In this document: one piece after another, positions 1-7,990 of the stretch | Position numbering within the stretch: position 1 is the first letter of the stretch | How the letters are laid out: each line of letters opens with the position of its first letter | Assembly: GCA_003212795.1 (NCBI GenBank) | Contig: QCOV01000001.1 | Span: forward strand, 91,321-155,320 | Direction of reading: 5' to 3' | From: OCS116 cluster bacterium AG-435-F03 | GTDB lineage: Bacteria > Pseudomonadota > Alphaproteobacteria > MED-G09 | Length of the DNA stretch: 64,000 nt | Program-made: the position numbers and the translations under genes | The notes under the pieces: generated by a model | The model's database searches: none | Told to the model about the DNA's origin: nothing | Seen by the model: the letters and a program-made list of their open reading frames with translations, nothing else

Positions 1-1301
1 GATTTTCTTCCAGCAAACAAAACATCTTTACCATCTATATTTGCAAGTACAACCGAAGCTCCAAAGTCCCAATCTGGCCCATCTTCTTCAGGACAATTTG
101 CATCAGCCTCAACAAAACAACCCATGTTCCAGGCATCACCGCTTTCTGCTTGGTATACCCACTCAATATCTCCATTTACTTTGTTTATAGCTATTATAGA
201 GTCACTTGTATCGGCAGCTGGTGAGGAATAAGATTCACCTGTTCCATAATAAATAAGATTTCTTACGTTATCAAATGTTGGCGAATTCCAAACAGGAACT
301 CCAGAAGGTGCTAGAATTTCTATTCCCATATTATTGAGTTCTCCAGTTGCTTTAGGTGGTAATGGTATAGAGTAAGATGTCCATAATTCACTTCCATTAT
401 TGGCACTTAACGCCATAATTCCACCTCTAAAAGAACAGCATTGATATTCTGGATCTGCCCCATCTGCCCATTCCCTGGATGATAGTGGTACATAAACAAC
501 CCCATTATCAACCCTTACTGAACCTGTCAGAATGACTCTTGGGTGATAACGAAGAGATTTAACCCATATCTTATTTCCATTATAAGGATCAATTTTGTAT
601 AGATTCCCTTCATAGTCACCTACAAATATAAAGTTACCCTCATCAGAAAAATTTATTGCCGGCGCAGATCTTATCTCACCATCGACTTTTGTTCTCCATT
701 TAACACAACCCGTTTCACGATCTAACGCATATAAATAAAGATTTTGACCACCAACAAAGATGGTATTACCTGAAACTGAAGGTTGTGAGCGTGCTCTAGT
801 AGCTGAAGGGTATGCAAATACCCATTTTAATTTTAAATTTTTTGCATTCTTAGAATTTAAATTTGATTTAGCATATCTTGAATTTTCTTTATCATAGCCC
901 CATTCCATATATGAATTTTTTTGGCTTAATTTTATTGGTTTGTTACCTGATTTACAGAAATTTGGATCTGGTAAGCTTGCAGAAACTTTTCCTCCAGTAA
1001 TGTATTCGGAAATACCTACTTTTTCTTCTTCACTAAGACCTTCTGCTTGCGAAGACATTACTCCATTTAATGTACTTAAAATATAATCTGCAGACATCAC
1101 CTGAAAAGTTGTTAAATGAGGAGCCCTAGGAACACCACCACTATGACAACTCACGCAATTATTATTAAATATTTCTGCATATTTTGATTCATTTGTACTG
1201 CTTAGTAATATTGATCTATCATTTTCTGAGCTTGGTGCGCCCGTTAAATTAATGCTAATAATAGCGCATATAATTAGAAGATTAATTTTTCTAAATATCA
1301 T
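1..1301 (-). CDS. Cytochrome c / PQQ-dependent dehydrogenase (polyvinyl-alcohol-dehydrogenase-like), 3' end outside window
   Basis: About 433 codons are readable from the ATG at 1301; the frame is open at the window edge, so the C-terminus is missing. A signal peptide (residues 1-22) is followed by a cytochrome c domain with heme motif CVSCH (49-53), then beta-propeller repeats with PQQ-type motifs such as LYALDRETGCVKW. An adjacent cysteine pair (C288-C289, YQCCSFRGG) matches the vicinal disulfide characteristic of PQQ dehydrogenases, although its position in the fold was not checked. The family oxidises alcohols in the periplasm and passes electrons through the fused heme. It is last in a tight operon behind the ABM, SnoaL-like and MAPEG genes (21-nt gap). 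The substrate is unknown; family assignment is firm. Confidence 0.85.
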   Translation of the reverse strand, partial: MIFRKINLLIICAIISINLTGAPSSENDRSILLSSTNESKYAEIFNNNCVSCHSGGVPRAPHLTTFQVMSADYILSTLNGVMSSQAEGLSEEEKVGISEYITGGKVSASLPDPNFCKSGNKPIKLSQKNSYMEWGYDKENSRYAKSNLNSKNAKNLKLKWVFAYPSATRARSQPSVSGNTIFVGGQNLYLYALDRETGCVKWRTKVDGEIRSAPAINFSDEGNFIFVGDYEGNLYKIDPYNGNKIWVKSLRYHPRVILTGSVRVDNGVVYVPLSSREWADGADPEYQCCSFRGGIMALSANNGSELWTSYSIPLPPKATGELNNMGIEILAPSGVPVWNSPTFDNVRNLIYYGTGESYSSPAADTSDSIIAINKVNGDIEWVYQAESGDAWNMGCFVEADANCPEEDGPDWDFGASVVLANIDGKDVLFAGRK

Positions 1302-1322
1302 AATATTTCTCAAAATTTTTTA

Positions 1323-1736
1323 TTAAGCTTTTCTTAAGGCCAACCACCAATCTTGAATTATCGCAGCATGAGTTTCCCCATACTCTTTTGCTAGATCAGA
1401 TGCATCATCAGGAACTTCTTGCATTTCAGTATTCCCTAATTTAGATGCTCCTTCCACTGGATCAACCCACTCAAGATCAATGTCCTCGATAATATCACCA
1501 TAATTACCAGCAGCTGCCTCATGATGATCACTTATTTGATGCGTTATTAAGAAATCTAAATATGTCGGATATGCTAGAAGAGTATAGTAAGACCCTTTTT
1601 CTCTACCTCTCCAATAATCATAATGAATTACTGAATCCTCATTAGAATGTGTTTTTTCATAAAGTTCTCTAGAAATATTTTCAAATTTCTCTTCATGACC
1701 TTCTACAATCTTTATATGCGCAAGAAGTGTGGACAT
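1323..1736 (-). CDS. Antibiotic biosynthesis monooxygenase (ABM)-domain protein
   Basis: This 137-residue protein has the small ABM/YgiN-like dimeric alpha-beta barrel pattern: an N-terminal strand (LLAHIKIVEGHEEKFE), then RELYEKTHSNEDSVIHYDYWRG and a strand with YYTLLAYPTYLDFL. The tail after residue 95 is longer than the usual ~100 residues. Members act as cofactor-free oxygenases or unknown small-molecule enzymes. A clear Shine-Dalgarno (AGGAGA) precedes the ATG. It lies 17 nt after the SnoaL-like gene and 21 nt before the PQQ dehydrogenase, suggesting one transcript and a shared oxidative pathway. Its reaction cannot be assigned. Confidence 0.7.
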   Translation of the reverse strand: MSTLLAHIKIVEGHEEKFENISRELYEKTHSNEDSVIHYDYWRGREKGSYYTLLAYPTYLDFLITHQISDHHEAAAGNYGDIIEDIDLEWVDPVEGASKLGNTEMQEVPDDASDLAKEYGETHAAIIQDWWLALRKA

Positions 1737-1753
1737 TTTTATCTCCTATTTTA

Positions 1754-2266
1754 TTAATATAATTTCCTATATTTATCGTTATTTGTTCTAAGATCAACAC
1801 CTGAAAAAAGACCTTGTAATGCTTCGTTTATATCTCCTGAGCTTGCAGGAAAATTTGCATCAAGTATATAAAGGCGACGACTTATTTTCCAACCTTCAGA
1901 TGTTTTGGTAAATTCATCATGATATCTCCCACAATAGACATTTACATTAGGTAGGTGTCCATTATCAACATCACCACCTACAGTTAAACCGTAACTCTCT
2001 ACCTCAGCTGTATCACCATTAAGTTCTATTGCCACGGTACCAAGAAAATGCCAACTATGACCATTTCTTTCTACTTCCATTACAACAGGAATAAATCCCT
2101 TTGCGTCACCAGCATAAAAACCGTAATCGATATAACCATCTTCAACAAAGCAGGTTTTTAATAAATCTTCGTCAACCCAATCTAAGGCACGACAATATCG
2201 AGTTAAACAAGATTTTATTTCATCATGAGCTTCAAGTTTTTCTAATCTTTTTTCTAGTTCAGACAT
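1754..2266 (-). CDS. SnoaL-like / NTF2-fold protein
   Basis: The 170-residue protein opens with a helix (LEKRLEKLEAHDEIKSCLTRYCRALDW) followed by FVEDGYIDYG, the usual start of SnoaL_4-type NTF2 cone proteins, and later has the strand YCGRYHDEFTKTSEGWKISRR. Such proteins are dehydratases, isomerases or small oxygenases, and are common beside ring-hydroxylating dioxygenases. AGGAGATAGCC precedes the ATG. It sits 15 nt behind the MAPEG gene and 17 nt before the ABM gene in the same operon. The specific reaction is unknown. Confidence 0.75.
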   Translation of the reverse strand: MSELEKRLEKLEAHDEIKSCLTRYCRALDWVDEDLLKTCFVEDGYIDYGFYAGDAKGFIPVVMEVERNGHSWHFLGTVAIELNGDTAEVESYGLTVGGDVDNGHLPNVNVYCGRYHDEFTKTSEGWKISRRLYILDANFPASSGDINEALQGLFSGVDLRTNNDKYRKLY

Positions 2267-2281
2267 TGGCTATCTCCTTTG

Positions 2282-2713
2282 TTATATAAATACATTAAAG
2301 CTAAGTCTAAAAATCATCAATGCCAATATAAGCCAACTAAACATAAATAAACCGAATCTTACCCAGACTAGATTTAAAGTTGCCTGGAATATTGAATGAA
2401 TCAAGCGGATGAGGAAATATAACCAGGCACAGGTTAAATAAAAACTATCTGTCATATTTAATGCCCATATTATAAAAGATATTGCATAAAATACGGTTGG
2501 TTGTTCAAAAAGATGGTTATAATTATCAGCAACTCTCTCTACTTTACTTGGAAAAACTCCTCCTAGTTTAGAGGGATGAGATAAGTCCTCAAGGTTTACT
2601 CCTTGATCTTCGAGAGTTTTAGAAGCCGGGATGCGTGTAGCATACATCCAAATCATCATAAAAAAAGTAAGAATAGCCATACAGATCACAGGCTCTAATA
2701 TTTCATTATTCAT
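2282..2713 (-). CDS. MAPEG-family membrane protein
   Basis: A 143-residue protein with about four hydrophobic segments (around residues 7-24, 68-88, 92-112 and 120-142). A polar loop after TM1 carries ATRIPASKTLEDQGVNLEDLSHPSKLGGVFPSKV, and TM2 is preceded by VADNYNHLFEQPTVFYA, the conserved NxxxxxxQP-type signature of MAPEG proteins (membrane-associated eicosanoid/glutathione metabolism family). The function in bacteria is usually unknown; some members are glutathione transferases. It is the first gene of the minus-strand operon ending in the PQQ dehydrogenase, divergent from the VOC gene. Confidence 0.8.
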   Translation of the reverse strand: MNNEILEPVICMAILTFFMMIWMYATRIPASKTLEDQGVNLEDLSHPSKLGGVFPSKVERVADNYNHLFEQPTVFYAISFIIWALNMTDSFYLTCAWLYFLIRLIHSIFQATLNLVWVRFGLFMFSWLILALMIFRLSFNVFI

Positions 2714-2792
2714 TTTTTATCCTTTCCAATTTTGTTTTTAACCGACTCTGTAGTAAATTTTAATTTAGTCAAATTATTTGAGGGGACTAATT

Positions 2793-3254
2793 ATGACAAT
2801 TAATGGCCTGCACCATGCAGCAATATCGACGCCAGATATTGAAAGGCTTATGGCATGGTATACAAAAAATTTTGGGTTTGAAGAGGTAGCTAGAACAGAA
2901 TGGCCTAAAGGTTCAAAAGAAATTGACGATGTTGTTGGATTAAAGGATAGCTCAGCTAAGCAGGGATTCTTAAAATGTGGAAATATTATGATAGAATTTT
3001 TTGAGTATTCTTCACCTCAATCTCAGCCAATGGATAAAAATAGACCTGTTAATAATCATGGCCATACACATGTTTGTGTTGATGTTACCAATATCGAAGA
3101 TGAATATAAGAGATTGCTCCAAAATGGTGTCGAATTTCATGCTCCTCCTCAGGACTTTGGTCAAGTTAAAGCAACATATGGAAGAGATTGTGATGGAAAT
3201 GTATTTGAGATTCAAGAAATTATTGATCAAAACCATCCTGCCAAAGTATTTTAG
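2793..3254 (+). CDS. VOC / glyoxalase-like metalloprotein
   Basis: 153 residues from the ATG at 2793, chosen because AGGGGA ends seven nt upstream; a longer TTG reading would swallow that ribosome site. The pattern is vicinal-oxygen-chelate: LHHAAISTPDIERLMAWYTKNFGFEEV at the N-terminus and a second betaalphabeta half (HTHVCVDVTNIEDEYKRLLQNGVEFHAPP) ending in GRDCDGNVFEIQE. Candidate metal ligands are the early His (HHAAI), H in GHTHVCVDV and E in FEIQE. The family includes glyoxalase I, epimerases and extradiol dioxygenases. It heads a three-gene plus-strand group with an SDR and a SnoaL-like gene. Confidence 0.8.
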   Translation: MTINGLHHAAISTPDIERLMAWYTKNFGFEEVARTEWPKGSKEIDDVVGLKDSSAKQGFLKCGNIMIEFFEYSSPQSQPMDKNRPVNNHGHTHVCVDVTNIEDEYKRLLQNGVEFHAPPQDFGQVKATYGRDCDGNVFEIQEIIDQNHPAKVF

Positions 3255-3306
3255 TTAGTTGTGATTTTAAAAATACTTTAAAATTATAATTTGAGGAGTT
3301 ATTATT

Positions 3307-4059
3307 ATGGACAGTGTAGCAGTATTTGGTGGAAGTGGTGGTTTAGGTTCTGCAGTTGCTCAAAGTTTAGTCAAAGATTATAAAATAATCATTGGATACA
3401 ATAATAATAAAAAAAAGGCCAAAAATATATCCGATAGTTTTAACAAAAAAGGATTTGATACAAAAATATCTCAAGTAGATGTATGTGATATTAATTCTAT
3501 TAAAAAATTTCTTAAATTATCTGATGAAGGTAAAAAAAATAATCTCGTTGGCGTTGTAAATGCTGTTGGACCTGCAATACCCTTAAAGCCTTTGGCGGAA
3601 GTATCAGAGGATGAGTTCAAATCAATTCTTTCAATTGATGTATTTGGATCTTTTAATGTATTAAAAGAATCTTTTTCAGTTTTAAGTCAAAAAGGAGGAG
3701 GATCAATAGTTCAGTTTTTAACAACTGCCGTTTTAAGAACATTAGAAAACGATGGTATGTCAGGAATCCCAAAGACAGCTATAATGGCTATTGTCCGACA
3801 ACTTGCGAGAGAAGTTAAGGATACGAATGTTAGAATAAATGCAGTTGCACCAGGAGTAATTGATGCCGGCATAGTTCACTCATCCTTCACTGTCGATAAG
3901 ATTGCTCAAGAAGTTATTGAAATGTGTCTCGATAGAACACCTATGCCGCGTATGGGCGAGCCAAGCGAAGTTTCTGAATTAGTAAAATTTTTGATTGGTA
4001 AAAATTCTGGATATATAAACGGTCAAATTATTGGAGTTGATGGAGGCTATAGTGCCTAA
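3307..4059 (+). CDS. SDR-family protein lacking the catalytic tyrosine
   Basis: A 250-residue Rossmann protein with the nucleotide motif GGSGGLGS (8-15), a VVNAVG segment in place of NNAG (83-88), and a C-terminus ending in GQIIGVDGGYSA. At the catalytic YxxxK position the sequence is S152-G-I-P-K156, so the tyrosine is replaced while the lysine stays. The upstream serine region reads FLTTA. Family members are NAD(P)-dependent oxidoreductases; without Tyr the usual hydride transfer is doubtful. The ATG has a good GAGGAG site, and the stop overlaps the GTG start of the next gene. Confidence 0.8.
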   Translation: MDSVAVFGGSGGLGSAVAQSLVKDYKIIIGYNNNKKKAKNISDSFNKKGFDTKISQVDVCDINSIKKFLKLSDEGKKNNLVGVVNAVGPAIPLKPLAEVSEDEFKSILSIDVFGSFNVLKESFSVLSQKGGGSIVQFLTTAVLRTLENDGMSGIPKTAIMAIVRQLAREVKDTNVRINAVAPGVIDAGIVHSSFTVDKIAQEVIEMCLDRTPMPRMGEPSEVSELVKFLIGKNSGYINGQIIGVDGGYSA

Positions 4060-4447
4060 TAAAAATTATGAAAATCATCTTATGTATCTTTTGCAAGATA
4101 TTTATTTTGATAATATAGATACAGCTAAGGCAGATGAGGCTTCAGAAGCAATGCATAATGATGTTAGATGGGTTCATAACCAAGTATGGGAACATGATGC
4201 GCATAAGAGTAATATCAGAGATGCTTTCAACGGACGAAAAGAAGTAAGAGAATTTTTACGTAAAAGAATTGTCGAGATGCAGATTGAAGGTATTATTCAT
4301 AAGGTAGAAAACGTTGTATCTGACGGAAAATTAGGTGCCTTTAAAGCCAATGTTATTGGAAAAGATAAGTCTAAAAAACCTTTTTTTGGTTTAGTGGAAT
4401 TAAAGGACGATAAAATAATTTACTATAGAGTATTGCCTTTGGAATAG
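4052..4447 (+). CDS. SnoaL-like / NTF2-fold protein (GTG start)
   Basis: About 131 residues. I place the start at GTG 4052, because GGAGG at 4042-4046 sits at correct spacing and the upstream in-frame TTG and ATG codons lie in or before that site. This start overlaps the SDR stop by 8 nt, a translational-coupling arrangement. The sequence (VRWVHNQVWEHDAHKSNIRDAFNGRKEVREFLRKRI..., then IIHKVENVVSDGKLGAFKANVIG and FFGLVELKDDKIIYYRVL) follows the SnoaL/NTF2 pattern, with a ring of strands after two helices. Reaction unknown; it probably works with the SDR and VOC proteins. Confidence 0.65.
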   Translation: MPNKNYENHLMYLLQDIYFDNIDTAKADEASEAMHNDVRWVHNQVWEHDAHKSNIRDAFNGRKEVREFLRKRIVEMQIEGIIHKVENVVSDGKLGAFKANVIGKDKSKKPFFGLVELKDDKIIYYRVLPLE

Positions 4448-4453
4448 AATAAA

Positions 4454-6040
4454 TTATCCAAAAACCTTTTTACCTAAATCATATTCTTTTAATTTGAATT
4501 TTTGTACTTTCGTTGATGACATAGGCCAATCATCAACAAAAACAACATATCGTGGAATTTTAAAATTAGATATTTTTCCTTTTGCAGATTCTATGAGCTC
4601 TTCAGCAGTTATATTTGCTCCCTCTTTTTTTTCAATAAAAAGAGCTGGAACTTCACCTAATCTTTCATCATCAACCCCGATTACTTGGCTAATCATGACT
4701 CCTTCATAATTATTATAAAAAGACTCAATTTCTAAAGCAGCAACATTTTCACCACCAACTTTTAACATATCCTTCAATCTTCCGTGATAACTAATAAATC
4801 CATCTTCACTCAATGAGCCAAAATCTCCTGTTGATAGCCATCCATCAGAAGATATAGTTTCTTTAGTTTTAGTTGGATCATTTAAATAACCTTTAAATAC
4901 TGTTGGTCCACTTATTTCAATTAGACCCTTTTCTCCTGAAGGCATTTCTTCCCCTGTTTCAGGGTGAATAATTCTAATTTTAACGCCATTAAATGGTCTT
5001 CCGCTAGTTGTAATTCTTTTTTCAAGAGGATCATCTGGTGAACCATATGCGCAAACACCACTAGCTTCAGTTAAACCATATGCCGAAACTTGTTTTGCGT
5101 CAGGTAATGCTTCTTGGAATGATCTTAATGTATCAACTGGCGCAACATTATTAATAATTCTTAGTTTAGGTAATTTTGAAGAGCTAAATTCAGGGTGATT
5201 AACAAGAGCTAGCATAACAGCAGGAAATGCAGGAAAGGCAATTGAAACTTCAGACTCTTCAAGAACTTTTAATGATTTATCGGGATCAAAATGGACTGTG
5301 GAAATAAATTCTGATTTAGCCATTAAACATGCTGAAAAAGGAAGTATTGAAGACATATGAAACATTGGTAAAGGATCCCAAAAAACATCACTGCTAGATA
5401 TATTCCATCTTTCCATCATTGCCTCTGTCGCATGCATCATATTATTATGGCTCAAAGGACATCCTTTTGGATTTGATGTGGTGCCGGATGTATACATAAT
5501 GAATGCAGTATCCTCTCCTTCACTTTGAGGTTCATCAAGATTCTCTGATGATATATCTAAGTTTAAAAAATCATCAAAATTAAGCAATCTGTCATCTTCA
5601 GTACCTCCTATGACATAGGTATTGATAAGTGAGTCAATGTTTTGATCATTTGTATCTAAAACTGACAATATGAGATCAGAGAAATTAGTTATTTCATCTG
5701 ACTCTGAAGAGATGAATAAATATTTGCATCCGCTGTCTTTTAAAACATAATCTAATTCATGTGTTTTGTATCTCGCGTTTATACATACAGGCGATAACCC
5801 CGCATACATTGCTCCATACATTAATTCTAAATATTCAATTGAATTGAAAAGTAGTATTCCTATTTTATCCCCTTTGTTTAAACCAAGAGTTATAAATCTT
5901 TTTGCGTGAAGCAAAATATTTTCAGAAAATTCAAAATTACTTCTTTTAATATCGTCAACGATTAGACAGTTTTCTTCTTTATTATTATCATTATAGTTTG
6001 TTGCAAGTGCAGCAATATTTCTAAATTCTTTTGAAGCCAC
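4454..6040 (-). CDS. Acyl-CoA synthetase (AMP-dependent ligase)
   Basis: 528 residues from GTG 6040, chosen because GGGAGG lies 7 nt upstream; an ATG nine codons earlier would overlap that site. ANL-superfamily motifs are present: P-loop-like YTSGTTSNPKG, A5 YGLTEASG, A7 STGDFG, and A8 GRLKDMLKVGGENV. The C-terminal lysine region reads SSTKVQKFKLKEY rather than the usual PTGK(I/V). The enzyme should adenylate a carboxylic acid and form its CoA thioester. It is monocistronic, converging on the SnoaL-like gene and divergent from the ABM-synthetase pair. Confidence 0.88.
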   Translation of the reverse strand: MASKEFRNIAALATNYNDNNKEENCLIVDDIKRSNFEFSENILLHAKRFITLGLNKGDKIGILLFNSIEYLELMYGAMYAGLSPVCINARYKTHELDYVLKDSGCKYLFISSESDEITNFSDLILSVLDTNDQNIDSLINTYVIGGTEDDRLLNFDDFLNLDISSENLDEPQSEGEDTAFIMYTSGTTSNPKGCPLSHNNMMHATEAMMERWNISSSDVFWDPLPMFHMSSILPFSACLMAKSEFISTVHFDPDKSLKVLEESEVSIAFPAFPAVMLALVNHPEFSSSKLPKLRIINNVAPVDTLRSFQEALPDAKQVSAYGLTEASGVCAYGSPDDPLEKRITTSGRPFNGVKIRIIHPETGEEMPSGEKGLIEISGPTVFKGYLNDPTKTKETISSDGWLSTGDFGSLSEDGFISYHGRLKDMLKVGGENVAALEIESFYNNYEGVMISQVIGVDDERLGEVPALFIEKKEGANITAEELIESAKGKISNFKIPRYVVFVDDWPMSSTKVQKFKLKEYDLGKKVFG

Positions 6041-6132
6041 TTCATTTCCTCCCTCAACCAAAATCATATTGGAAATATAATGTTAATATGCAAATATTAA
6101 TGAAGAAAAACAACTAATAAATGAGGATAATG

Positions 6133-6423
6133 ATGGCTTTCACTTTTATAGCTAGGATGAAAATTTTCCCTGAAAAAAAAGATCAGTTTATAAAGGTTTG
6201 TGAAAAACTTGAAAAAGCTGTGGAAGAGAATGAAGAGGGTTGCTTGTATTACAAATTTTATAAATTAAGAGAAGAAAATACTTATGCAGTTATTGAATCA
6301 TTTGAAACTGAGGAGATGGATGAAGAGCATCAGCAAACTCAACATTTTAAAGATATAGTACCTGATCTTTTAGAATGCCTTGATGGTACTTATACACGCG
6401 AATTTTTAGATCCTTTGAGATAG
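6133..6423 (+). CDS. ABM-domain putative quinol monooxygenase
   Basis: 96 residues from ATG 6133; GAGG at 6123-6126 gives the best spacing to this start, while ATG 6121 and 6130 are too close or inside it. The sequence follows the YgiN/ABM fold: FTFIARMKIFPEKKDQFIKVCEKL, then EENEEGCLYYKFYKLREENTYAVIESFE and HQQTQHFKDIVPDLLECLDG. The conserved family His is likely H of TQHFKD. It lies 4 nt before an acyl-CoA synthetase and probably acts in the same route. It is shorter and more typical than the ABM protein at 1323-1736. Confidence 0.78.
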   Translation: MAFTFIARMKIFPEKKDQFIKVCEKLEKAVEENEEGCLYYKFYKLREENTYAVIESFETEEMDEEHQQTQHFKDIVPDLLECLDGTYTREFLDPLR

Positions 6424-6427
6424 ATTA

Positions 6428-7990
6428 ATGATTAATATAGGTTTAATAACTTCAAAACAGGCCAAAAGACAACCTAATGCATGGGCTGTCTATGATAATA
6501 CATCTCAAAGAAGAATAACATTTAAAGAACTTGATGATTTTGTAAAAAAAATTGCGAATGGTCTTCTGTCACTTGGTTTAGAAAAAGGGGATAGGGTATC
6601 TATCCTTTCACAGAATTCTATTGAATATTTGGCTTTATTTTTTGCTTGTGGGCAGGCTGGTTTAGTTGCACATGCATTGAATTGGCGTTTGGCAAAAACT
6701 GAGATTGCTAAAATTATTGAAAATGGTGAACCAAAAGTTTTCATCTGCGAGGCGCAATTTAAAGATATAAAGTCTGAGCTTCAGAAGGAAATTAATTTTG
6801 TAGATCACTGGATAGAATATGGAGCTGGAGGCGATAATACATTTGAAAAGTTAATCGAGTCTTCTTCGAGCGAAGAGGTTATGCAAGCTCAAACTGTGGG
6901 TGATGAAGATCCGTTTTTCATTCTTTATACTGGTGGAACCACCGGGGAATCGAAAGGAGCTTTACATACACACAAATCTGCTTATTTCGGAATGCTCAAC
7001 CAAACAGTTGCTGAGAGAATAGTGCCCTCTGATGTTTATATGTTGACCGGGCAGATGTTTCATATCCCAGTCTTATTAGCTATGAACTATACGGCGCATG
7101 GCTGTCCAATAGTTCTCATGAATTTTGATGCAAAATTAGCTCTAGATTTAATTCAACAAGAAAAAGTTTCAGGTTTTTTAGGTATAACAACAATGTTGAA
7201 CTGGATGATGGCAGTAGAAAATTTTAATAAATATGATCTTAGTAGTCTTAGATGCGTTCAATACGGTGGAGGCCCAATGCCTTCAACAGTTATAAAAGAG
7301 GTTCTCAGTAAATTACCATGTCAAATCATTCAAGGTTATGGACAAACTGAAGGCACAACAATGACTTTCCTATCCCAAGAAGATCATATAAAGGCAGCTA
7401 TTGAGGGTGTTAATGAAGAGAGATTAAAATCTTGCGGAAGAGAGGGTTTTGTAACATCGGTTAAGGTTGTTGATAAAGATGGAAACCCAGTTCCAAATGA
7501 TAGTGAAACACCTGGTGAAATTATTGTTCGATCTGACGCTAACATGGTTGGATATTTTAGGAGACCTGATTTAACGGAAAAAACTATTCGTGATGGTTGG
7601 ATGTGGACAGGTGATATAGCTACTTGGGATCAAGATAATTATATTTTTATTAAAGATAGAGCAAAAGATATGATTATTTCTGGTGGAGAAAATATATATT
7701 CTGTCCAGGTTGAAGAAGCAATTTGTAAACATGAGGCAGTATTAGAAACTGCTGTTTTTGGAATTCCTGATGATGAATGGGGTGAGTCAGTAAAGGCCTA
7801 TGTAGTTTTAAAACCCGATATGCATGCTAGTGAAGATGATATTATAAATACTGCAAAAAAACATCTTGCATCATACCAAAAACCAAAATCTGTTAAATTT
7901 ATTGATGAACTACCAAAGGCTCCAACCGGAAAAATTCTAAAAAGGAATTTAAGAGATCCTTATTGGGAAGATTCAGATAAAGAAATTTAG
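6428..7990 (+). CDS. Acyl-CoA synthetase (fatty-acid/aryl-CoA ligase type)
   Basis: 520 residues with all ANL landmarks: YTGGTTGESKGALHTH (adenylation loop), GYGQTEGTT, WTGDIATWD, DRAKDMIISGGENIYS and the C-terminal catalytic lysine in APTGKILKRNLRDPYW. FHIPVLLAMNY lies in the acyl-substrate region. It catalyses ATP + acid + CoA to acyl-CoA + AMP. Unlike the synthetase at 4454-6040 it keeps the standard PTGK motif. It follows the ABM gene by 4 nt and its end overlaps the convergent E2 gene by 4 nt. The substrate acid is not deducible. Confidence 0.9.
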   Translation: MINIGLITSKQAKRQPNAWAVYDNTSQRRITFKELDDFVKKIANGLLSLGLEKGDRVSILSQNSIEYLALFFACGQAGLVAHALNWRLAKTEIAKIIENGEPKVFICEAQFKDIKSELQKEINFVDHWIEYGAGGDNTFEKLIESSSSEEVMQAQTVGDEDPFFILYTGGTTGESKGALHTHKSAYFGMLNQTVAERIVPSDVYMLTGQMFHIPVLLAMNYTAHGCPIVLMNFDAKLALDLIQQEKVSGFLGITTMLNWMMAVENFNKYDLSSLRCVQYGGGPMPSTVIKEVLSKLPCQIIQGYGQTEGTTMTFLSQEDHIKAAIEGVNEERLKSCGREGFVTSVKVVDKDGNPVPNDSETPGEIIVRSDANMVGYFRRPDLTEKTIRDGWMWTGDIATWDQDNYIFIKDRAKDMIISGGENIYSVQVEEAICKHEAVLETAVFGIPDDEWGESVKAYVVLKPDMHASEDDIINTAKKHLASYQKPKSVKFIDELPKAPTGKILKRNLRDPYWEDSDKEI

